Below are positions 1-6,440 of a stretch of DNA of 53,547 nucleotides, in pieces. Made by a program: the position numbers and the translations under genes. Origin of the DNA: an uncultured Muribaculaceae bacterium (lineage in GTDB: Bacteria; Bacteroidota; Bacteroidia; Bacteroidales; Muribaculaceae). The first letter of the stretch is position 1; every line of letters begins with the position of its first letter. The notes beneath the pieces were generated by a model that worked only from the letters and a program-made list of their open reading frames with translations, ran no database searches and was not told the origin of the DNA. Location of the stretch: positions 1-53,547 of the forward strand of contig CAJUCQ010000012.1 in assembly GCA_910584905.1 (NCBI GenBank), given 5' to 3'.

Positions 1-5
1 ATTAT

Positions 6-118
6 TTCGACTTACGGAAAATCCCCGCATCTCAAAATAATTCAGAAAATAAACCAAAGGTTGGCTCAATTAGCGGCTTAAGCCTGACTGTTCAACCTCA
101 AATTTTACCGAACCATTG
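6..118 (+). repeat. Left copy of a 113-bp perfect inverted repeat at the window ends
   Basis: Positions 6-118 are identical, base for base, to the reverse complement of 53435-53547. The match stops at 118 because the next bases differ (ACC here, TTA in the other copy). On the right the match runs to the last base, so the real repeat may be longer. One frame (7-78) reads through the repeat and ends in QRLAQLAA plus a TAA at 79-81. This could be the end of a transposase gene followed by about 33 bp of element end, but I do not recognise the family. Most likely this is the end of a multicopy mobile element at which the assembly stopped (inference). An invertible segment is the main alternative. 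Confidence 0.9.
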
Positions 119-1920
119 ACCTTAAGGCTGTCGCCGGAATAGCAGTTCTGGCGACAAGCGTCCTGTCGGTGGCGTGCATTGACGACAACTACGATTTGTC
201 GGACATCGACACAACCACTGAGCTGAAGGTCAACGACCTGACCGTGCCGGTAAATTTCAAGGACATTTATCTCGACAACATCATCGACCTTGACGATTCG
301 AATCCCGACGCTGTCATCAAAATCATTGACGTCGACGGCACCAAGTATTATTATTTCCAAAAAGCCGGCAATTTTGATGCCTATCCTAAAAGCATCGCCC
401 CGGTGGAAGCTCCGGCCCCCGACCATATCGAAAGCTCTACCATACACATCTACGCCACCTCGACGGCAGCGCCTCAGGCCGCAGGTGATGGCGACGACTG
501 CACGGAGTACGCCGTCACGCCCTACCACACCGACTTCGACTATCACGTCGGCAGCGACGGCAACCCCAAGGTCGCCCCCTCAATCAAAGCCATCAGCGCC
601 GTGCGCATGAAAGATACGGCGCCGATGTATATCACTCTCGATTTTTCGTCCGATGCCATTGCGACCAAGGCTTCGCGGGTCGAGCTTCACGACCTCGTGA
701 TTACCGTGCCTGAGGGAATGACCGCGCACTACGGCGCGACGGCAAGCCGCGAGGGCAAAATCACAATCCCGTATCTTGAGTCGACGACGGGCCGTATCAG
801 CGTGCGTCTGAAAGTTTCGGCCCTTGATTTCGTCACGGACTCGGAGCCGAAAGGCAAAGAAGTGACCGACGGAAAGTTTGACTTTACGGAGCGTGTAGGC
901 GTCGAAAGCGGTCGTTTCCTCGTCTTCCCCGACGCCGGATTCACGTCGGCCGACATGCCCTCGGAAATCGACTTCAATACGGATTACGACATGACGGGCT
1001 TTACGGTGGATATGTTCTCGGGCAGCTTCGACTACGCCATTGATTTTGACGAAATCGATCCTTTCGAGCTTACGGACCTCCCGGACTTTCTTACCGGGCC
1101 TCAGACCAACGTGATTCTTGCCAAGCCGATGCTTACGCTTGAGGTCAACTCGCCCGTCGCACGCTACGGCCTTGAATGCATCACGGGGATAACCCTTACG
1201 GCCGAACGAAACAACGGAGGCGCCTCGCGAAGCGAGGTTCTGGACGCGTTCGAGGTGACTGACGCCTCCGACTATCAGCTCCATGTGCTTGCGCCCGACC
1301 GCAGCGTCATCGACGCAGAATCATTCCCTGCCGGTACGCCCGTTTTCTTCACTCCCTTCCCGGGTCTGGGCAACATCCTCTCGGGCGAAGGCCTTCCCGA
1401 AATAGTAAGGGTTGATTTCACGAGTCCGGCCGAGCCGAGTCCGCGCGTAATCGGCGACGCAACGGATTTCCCGCTCGGAGTTGATCTTGAACAGGTCCAC
1501 GGCGAATACACGTTCGCCGCTCCGCTTGCTCTTGCCGACGGGTCGAGCATCATCTACACCAAGACTCAGGACGGCTGGAACGATGAGGATGTCGACGCCA
1601 TAGCCATCAGCAAGCTTAAAATCACGGCAAAGCTGACGTCGGACATTCCGGCCGGCGCCAAGGTGTATATCCGCCCGGTCGATACAGCAGGCAACCGCAT
1701 CCCGCTGACCAACGCCGAAACGGCGTATGCCACGATGCCGGCAATGGCCTCGAACCATGAGGTGAGCCTCGAACTCCTCGGCGACATCCGTCATCTCGAC
1801 GGCATCTATATCGAAGCTATTGCAGACGATTTTGACGGCACGACGCTTTCGCCTGATTTCACAATCAAGGTGAGCGACCTCCGCGCCACCGTCACCGGCA
1901 CTTACACCAAAGAGTTTTAA
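115..1920 (+). CDS. Large lipoprotein of unknown function, 5' end interrupted
   Basis: About 600 residues of an exported protein without a family I can name. The first ATG/GTG/TTG in frame is a GTG at 169, but it lies inside a signal peptide. The frame is open back to 88, and from 115 it reads IDLKAVAGIAVLATSVLSVAC, a hydrophobic stretch ending in an LSVAC lipobox with Cys encoded at 175-177. So the mature protein should be lipidated and membrane anchored. No standard start codon exists between the in-frame stop at 85-87 and the lipobox, and the missing part coincides with the terminal repeat. The natural start has therefore been replaced or displaced. The rest is rich in Asp, Thr and beta-type segments. 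It precedes a DUF5723 barrel gene by 27 bp, so they probably form an operon. It may be non-functional in this strain. Confidence 0.75.
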   Translation: MDLKAVAGIAVLATSVLSVACIDDNYDLSDIDTTTELKVNDLTVPVNFKDIYLDNIIDLDDSNPDAVIKIIDVDGTKYYYFQKAGNFDAYPKSIAPVEAPAPDHIESSTIHIYATSTAAPQAAGDGDDCTEYAVTPYHTDFDYHVGSDGNPKVAPSIKAISAVRMKDTAPMYITLDFSSDAIATKASRVELHDLVITVPEGMTAHYGATASREGKITIPYLESTTGRISVRLKVSALDFVTDSEPKGKEVTDGKFDFTERVGVESGRFLVFPDAGFTSADMPSEIDFNTDYDMTGFTVDMFSGSFDYAIDFDEIDPFELTDLPDFLTGPQTNVILAKPMLTLEVNSPVARYGLECITGITLTAERNNGGASRSEVLDAFEVTDASDYQLHVLAPDRSVIDAESFPAGTPVFFTPFPGLGNILSGEGLPEIVRVDFTSPAEPSPRVIGDATDFPLGVDLEQVHGEYTFAAPLALADGSSIIYTKTQDGWNDEDVDAIAISKLKITAKLTSDIPAGAKVYIRPVDTAGNRIPLTNAETAYATMPAMASNHEVSLELLGDIRHLDGIYIEAIADDFDGTTLSPDFTIKVSDLRATVTGTYTKEF

Positions 1921-1947
1921 GCAACAATCCGTACAGACAACAAGGCT

Positions 1948-3318
1948 ATGAACAAAAATATCAAAACCATAGTAGCGGCTGCCGGACTGCTTGCGGCCGG
2001 CATCACGGGCGTTGAAGCCCAAAACACCTATTCAGGTTATTTCATCGACAATTATCTCTACCGCCCGGAGATGAATCCGGCGTTCGGAAATGAGAGCAAC
2101 TACATAGGTTTTCCCGTGCTGAGCAACATGAACATAGGCATGGAGGGCAACCTTCATCTCAAAAACGTGCTTTTCAACGTCAACGGCCGGACCTCGCTTT
2201 TCACCAACCCGAACGTCAGCGTCGAGGAGGTGATGAGCGGCATCCACGATAAAAACCGCCTCGGGGCCAACATGAAGCTCAACATCCTGAATGCCGGATT
2301 CAAGGCATTCGGGGGCTACAACAGCATCGCCGTAAACGCCCGCGCCAATGTCAACGCCCAGCTTCCGGGAGCATTCTTTTCCCTTCTCAAGGAGGGCATT
2401 GCCAATGAAAGCTATGACATCTCGAATCTCCGCGCCAACGCCGAGGCGTACGCCGAGGTTGCCCTCAACCATTCGCACGACATCAAGGCAGTGCCGGGCC
2501 TTCGCATCGGCGCCACGGTGAAGGTTCTGGTAGGCTACGGACAGGTCGACGCCCGCTTTGACGAGGCCCGGCTGACTCTCGGCGAGAACTCGTGGGACAT
2601 CCGCAGCAACGCCCTAATACGCGCGTCGGTCAAGGGGCTTCAATATCAAACCGACTATAACGAGGACGCCGGGCGCCATTATGTGAGCGGCGCTGAAATT
2701 GACGGCACGGGGCTTAACGGCTTCGGTCTCGGCTTCGACCTCGGCGCACAATACACGTGGGGCGACTTCCGCTTTTCGGCGGCCGTGCTCGACCTCGGGT
2801 TCATATCGTGGAACAACACGTCGGTGGCATCGACCAACGGCGTGCGCGAGGTGCAGACGTCGAAGTATGAATTCGACACAACGGGCGATGATGACGACAG
2901 CGAATGGGATCGTCTCAAAAACGACCTGACGGCGCTCTATCAGATGGACGACATGGGCAATCAGGGCGGCCGCACCACCGCATTGGCCGCGACGCTGAAT
3001 TTCGGTGCAGAATACACGTTCCCGCTCTATCGCAAACTGACGTTCGGCCTCGTCAACTCGACGCGCATTCAGGGCGCATACACGTGGACGCAGTTCAGAC
3101 TGAGCGCCAACGTGCGCCCGGTGCAATGCCTCAGCGCGAGCGCGAATATAGCCGCAGGGACCTATGGCGTCGGATTCGGATGGCTCCTGAACCTCAACAC
3201 AGGCAAGGGTTTCAGCCTCTTCGCCGGCATGGACCACACACTCGGGAAGCTTGCCAAACAGGGCGCTCCGCTCAACTCCAATGCCAAAGTGAATTTCGGC
3301 ATCAACTTCCCCTTCTAA
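1948..3318 (+). CDS. DUF5723 family outer-membrane beta-barrel protein
   Basis: 456 residues. Residues 1-24 form a signal peptide ending in GVEAQ. The start of the mature part, with NPAF and a G-rich barrel pattern, is typical of the DUF5723 family of Bacteroidetes, which are predicted outer-membrane barrels of unknown function. Alternating hydrophobic beta strands run to the end (the last residues are VNFGINFPF, with the C-terminal Phe usual for barrels). It starts 27 bp after the lipoprotein gene upstream and is probably co-transcribed with it. A working model is that the lipoprotein and barrel act together at the cell surface (inference). The family assignment comes from sequence pattern recognition, not a search. 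Confidence 0.85.
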   Translation: MNKNIKTIVAAAGLLAAGITGVEAQNTYSGYFIDNYLYRPEMNPAFGNESNYIGFPVLSNMNIGMEGNLHLKNVLFNVNGRTSLFTNPNVSVEEVMSGIHDKNRLGANMKLNILNAGFKAFGGYNSIAVNARANVNAQLPGAFFSLLKEGIANESYDISNLRANAEAYAEVALNHSHDIKAVPGLRIGATVKVLVGYGQVDARFDEARLTLGENSWDIRSNALIRASVKGLQYQTDYNEDAGRHYVSGAEIDGTGLNGFGLGFDLGAQYTWGDFRFSAAVLDLGFISWNNTSVASTNGVREVQTSKYEFDTTGDDDDSEWDRLKNDLTALYQMDDMGNQGGRTTALAATLNFGAEYTFPLYRKLTFGLVNSTRIQGAYTWTQFRLSANVRPVQCLSASANIAAGTYGVGFGWLLNLNTGKGFSLFAGMDHTLGKLAKQGAPLNSNAKVNFGINFPF

Positions 3319-3383
3319 GCCCGGACAAATCTAAAAAATACACAAAAAGGGGTCGGGATTGTGATTGTTTCAAAAAAAATCAC

Positions 3384-3391
3384 GATATTTG
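3384..3391 (+). promoter_or_regulatory. Probable -7 box (GATATTTG) for the small basic protein
   Basis: GATATTTG matches seven of eight positions of the Bacteroidetes -7 consensus TAnnTTTG and is followed by C, as is common. No good -33 TTTG is seen at the right spacing. The leader to the start at 3536 would be about 140 nt. Apart from this box I see nothing definite in 3319-3535. Confidence 0.4.
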
Positions 3392-3535
3392 CACCTGCAA
3401 AAGAGCGTACCCGCCTCGCGCGTATGCTCAGGCACAAACGAAATCCCAGGCCTCTCCCCACCCCGGCCATGTGTCGGGAAGCAGGGATGTCAAGAAAATA
3501 CATTTAATTCATTAACCTTTTAAATCAAGACAGCA

Positions 3536-3625
3536 ATGCCCAGCGGAAAGAAAAGAAAAGGCCACAAGATGGCTACGCACAAACGCAAAAAACGTCTCAG
3601 AAAGAATCGTCACAAGAAGAAGTAA
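3536..3625 (+). CDS. 29-residue basic protein, AURKAIP1/COX24 (DUF1713) type
   Basis: An ATG at 3536 opens MPSGKKRKGHKMATHKRKK and the frame ends at TAA 3623-3625. The product has 29 residues, of which more than half are Lys or Arg, ending RLRKNRHKKK. Small proteins of this exact style (start MPSGKKRK, core HKMATHKRKKRLRKNRHK) are annotated across Bacteroidetes as AURKAIP1/COX24 domain proteins, related to the C-terminus of mitochondrial small-subunit protein mS38. By analogy it should bind rRNA as a small ribosomal protein (inference from family). It is easily missed because of its length. It sits 275 bp before the RNase E/G gene. I am confident that it is real because the sequence is so conserved in style. 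Confidence 0.85.
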   Translation: MPSGKKRKGHKMATHKRKKRLRKNRHKKK

Positions 3626-3713
3626 TCACTCCTGACCAAGCATTACTTCTCCCGAGAACGACTCACCACAGTCCGGGACAGCATTTTTTTGCGCGCGTTC
3701 ACGCTCGCAAAGC

Positions 3714-3840
3714 AATACAAAGAACAACACTCCCTCGGACGCGGAGGCGCAGAGCCTCCGTCACTGCAACAGGTCGCCGGCCCTCTCCCCCTCCTCCTTC
3801 GGAGACCCCATGCAGCCCCGGGATGTTTGTTCTTTGTGTT
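3714..3840 (+). ncRNA. Structured RNA candidate before RNase E/G (leader or small RNA)
   Basis: 3714-3727 (AATACAAAGAACAA) pairs with 3827-3840 (TTGTTCTTTGTGTT), a 14-bp closing stem with one wobble. Inside it, 3738-3762 forms a GGAGGC/GCCTCC hairpin with an extra GAC/GTC base. A pyrimidine-rich stretch follows that includes CCTCCTTC at 3803-3810. The closing stem is followed by a short T run, and a third hairpin (AATGCC/GGCATT, 3844-3865) follows before the start at 3901. It could be the 5' leader of the RNase gene, or a separate RNA. A weak -7-like TTTTTTTG lies at 3684-3691. There is no match I can recognise to 6S or SRP RNA. This describes the 275-bp gap 3626-3900. Confidence 0.35.
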
Positions 3841-3900
3841 TTAAATGCCCGATAGTCCCGGCATTACCATCCTTAATCAAAACCACCCATCCCCGACAGC

Positions 3901-6237
3901 ATGAAAAGCGAACTTATCGTCGACGTCAAGGCAGACGAAGTGTCGTTTGCGCTTCTTGAGGACTCGCGTCTTGTGTCGCTCCAAAAAGAATCGCGCAACC
4001 TCGCCTATGCCGTTGGCGACATTTATCTGGCCAAGGTCAAAAAAATGATGCCCGGCCTCAATGCCGCCTTTGTGAATGTGGGTTATGAAAAGGATGCATT
4101 CCTCCACTATCTTGACTTAGGGCCGCACTTCGCATCGTACAGCGAATTTATGCGGCAACTGCTCGAGGGCTCCGACAAGCGCGTCGTGCCCTCAGTGTCG
4201 AAGCTAAAACCGCTCCCCGACATCGACAAACACGGCTCTATCACCGACACCCTCACCCCCGGCCGGGAACTGATGGTGCAGATTGTAAAAGAGCCCATTT
4301 CCTCCAAAGGCCCCCGACTCACCACCGAAATAGCCTTTACGGGCCGTTTCATGGTCCTCCAGCCCTTTTGCGACAAAGTTTCCGTATCGCAAAAAATCAA
4401 ATCAAGCGAAGAAAAGCTTCGTCTTCGACGAATTATCGAAAGCATCAAGCCTCGCAACTTCGGTGTCATCATCCGCACCTCGGCCGAGGGCAAAGGTTCA
4501 GCGGAACTTCACCACGAACTGCGTACGCTCATCCAGTGTTGGGAAGAGACAGTTGGCAAAGCCCGCGAAGCTTCATGCCCCGCACTGATATTCGAAGAAG
4601 AAAGCCGTGTCGTCGGGATGCTCCGCGACATCTTCAACCCCTCTTTCGAAAACATCTACGTCAACAACCGCGAGACATTCGCACAAATCAGCAAATACGT
4701 CACCCTCATCGCCCCTGATAAGAAGGAAATCGTAAAATTCTACGACAAAAAAGAACCGATTTTCGACCACTTCAACATCACGCGGCAAATCAAATCATCG
4801 TTCGGGAAAACCGTTTCGTTCAAAAACGGAGCATATATCATCATCGAACACACCGAGGCTCTGCACGTAATCGATGTCAACTCCGGCAACCGCACCAAGG
4901 CGGGTTCCGACCAAGAAACCAACGCTCTTGAGGTGAACCTCCGCGCGGGCGAGGAAATCGCCCGCCAACTGCGTCTGCGCGACATGGGCGGCATCATCGT
5001 GGTCGATTTCATCGACATGGCCAAAAGCGAACACCGCCAGCAACTCTTCGACCACATGCGCGAGCTGATGGCCAAAGACCGCGCTCGCCACAACATTCTG
5101 CCGCTCAGCAAATTCGGGCTGATGCAGATTACACGACAGCGCGTGCGTCCCGCCCTCGACATCACCACCACGGAGACATGCCCGTCATGCTTCGGCAAAG
5201 GCGAAGTGCGCCCGTCGATACTCTTCACCGACACACTTGCAGAAAAAATCGAATTCCTCGTCCGCAACCTCGAACAGCGGAACTTCATAATGTACGTACA
5301 CCCCTACGTGGACGCTTACATTAAAAAGGGCATTTTTTCGAGCATCTACGGTTCGTGGCGACGCAAATTCGGACGATGCTTCAAAATCATGCCCGACCAG
5401 TCGCTTGCCTATCTCCAATATCGAGTAATCGACAAGGACGGAAACGAGCTCCAGCTCCACTCCGAGAAGGATTCCAACTCGTCGTCGGTAAGCAAGACCC
5501 TTGAAAAAGCAAAAAAACGCGGAGGCGACGACGAAGAAACGGAAAGCACGGCAAAACCGCGTAAAGGCCAGCGCCTCATAGACCAGCCGCGCGAGCTCCT
5601 GCCGTCAAAGCCCAAAAAGGACGCGGAAGCATCAAAGCAGCAACCCAAGGCCGACAAACAGCCTAAAGCGGCAAAACCCCAGCCCGCGCCGAAGGCCCGC
5701 GAAGCACAAAAGCCCCAAGCAAAAAAGGCCGACAAGACAAAGCCCGAAACAAGCGAGGCCGCGCCCGAAAGCCCGGCTACGACATCAGCCGCCAATCAAG
5801 CAACGACAAAACCCGCGGCGCCGAAGGCTCAGGCCGAGACGACGCCGCCCGCGACTGAAACAGCCGTCATAGCGGCCAAAGCCCCGGATTCAAAAACCGA
5901 GGCCGCAACACCCGCAAAAGCTCCGCGCCCCAAGCCTCGGGCAAAAGCGGAAAAGCAAGCCTCGGCATCGAAGCCTGCAACCGCGGAAAAGACGGCCTCG
6001 ACAGCCGAAGCCGTTGCCCTCCCCGACGCACCGTCGGCCTCAGCCGACAATGAGCCTGCGGCGCCCGCGCCCGTTGCCGCCACGCGCAAGCCGCGCCAGC
6101 GTCCCGCCCGCAAGCCTCGCGCCGCATCAACTCAGTCTGCCGCCGAAAACAAAGCCGCAGACACCACCACCGCCCGGCCTCCGCGCACGGAAACCCCGGA
6201 GACCCCGGCGCCAAAGTCAAGTAATTCCGAGGAATAG
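3901..6237 (+). CDS. rng: Ribonuclease E/G family endoribonuclease with long C-terminal tail
   Basis: Single-strand endoribonuclease for rRNA maturation and mRNA decay. An S1-like RNA-binding region lies near residues 38-120 (DIYLAKVKKMMPGLNAAFV). Catalytic metal ligands are Asp325 in HVIDVNSGN and Asp369 in VVDFIDM. The zinc-link Cys pair is C427/C430 (CPSCFGKG). The enzyme core ends near residue 525, the usual length of the family in Bacteroidetes. About 250 further residues are almost only Lys, Ala, Pro, Glu and Thr with no visible fold. Such a tail could act like the disordered C-terminal half of E. coli RNase E, as scaffold or RNA tether (inference). The gene appears monocistronic: it has its own structured leader and a strong terminator right after the stop. 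Core assignment is certain; the tail's role is unknown. Confidence 0.96.
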   Translation: MKSELIVDVKADEVSFALLEDSRLVSLQKESRNLAYAVGDIYLAKVKKMMPGLNAAFVNVGYEKDAFLHYLDLGPHFASYSEFMRQLLEGSDKRVVPSVSKLKPLPDIDKHGSITDTLTPGRELMVQIVKEPISSKGPRLTTEIAFTGRFMVLQPFCDKVSVSQKIKSSEEKLRLRRIIESIKPRNFGVIIRTSAEGKGSAELHHELRTLIQCWEETVGKAREASCPALIFEEESRVVGMLRDIFNPSFENIYVNNRETFAQISKYVTLIAPDKKEIVKFYDKKEPIFDHFNITRQIKSSFGKTVSFKNGAYIIIEHTEALHVIDVNSGNRTKAGSDQETNALEVNLRAGEEIARQLRLRDMGGIIVVDFIDMAKSEHRQQLFDHMRELMAKDRARHNILPLSKFGLMQITRQRVRPALDITTTETCPSCFGKGEVRPSILFTDTLAEKIEFLVRNLEQRNFIMYVHPYVDAYIKKGIFSSIYGSWRRKFGRCFKIMPDQSLAYLQYRVIDKDGNELQLHSEKDSNSSSVSKTLEKAKKRGGDDEETESTAKPRKGQRLIDQPRELLPSKPKKDAEASKQQPKADKQPKAAKPQPAPKAREAQKPQAKKADKTKPETSEAAPESPATTSAANQATTKPAAPKAQAETTPPATETAVIAAKAPDSKTEAATPAKAPRPKPRAKAEKQASASKPATAEKTASTAEAVALPDAPSASADNEPAAPAPVAATRKPRQRPARKPRAASTQSAAENKAADTTTARPPRTETPETPAPKSSNSEE

Positions 6238-6276
6238 CTCCATTTTTTCAAAGCTCATTCCCAATCCGTCAACAAA

Positions 6277-6312
6277 AGAGACGCCGCCCTACCCCGCGGC
6301 GTCTCTTTTTTA
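6277..6312 (+). terminator. Rho-independent terminator after RNase E/G
   Basis: An 11-bp perfect stem AGAGACGCCGC / GCGGCGTCTCT encloses an 8-nt loop and is followed by six or more T. Upstream A residues mean it could also act on the opposite strand. Confidence 0.92.
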
Positions 6313-6345
6313 GTGGACATATTCGCAGCGAGCCTGCGTCGTAAA

Positions 6346-6377
6346 TTTGCATTATTAGCGATTTTGGAGTAATTTTG
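6346..6377 (+). promoter_or_regulatory. alaS promoter (TTTG, 20 bp, TAATTTTG)
   Basis: TTTG at 6346-6349 and TAATTTTG at 6370-6377 are separated by 20 bp, a full match to the Bacteroidetes primary sigma consensus. Transcription should begin near 6384, giving a leader of about 57 nt. Confidence 0.8.
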
Positions 6378-6440
6378 CAGTGAAATTCGGGCGCAGTGCG
6401 TCCGACATGGTTGTGAAAACAAATAAATCCTCATATACAA

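Noticed and set aside
3714..3840. SRP (4.5S) or 6S RNA
   Set aside because: The conserved GGAAG-type SRP core is absent on both strands, and the fold lacks the long 6S duplex with central bubble.
5490..6237. Separate gene or repeat array in the Lys/Ala/Pro-rich region
   Set aside because: The frame is continuous with RNase E/G and there is no regular repeat unit, only low complexity.
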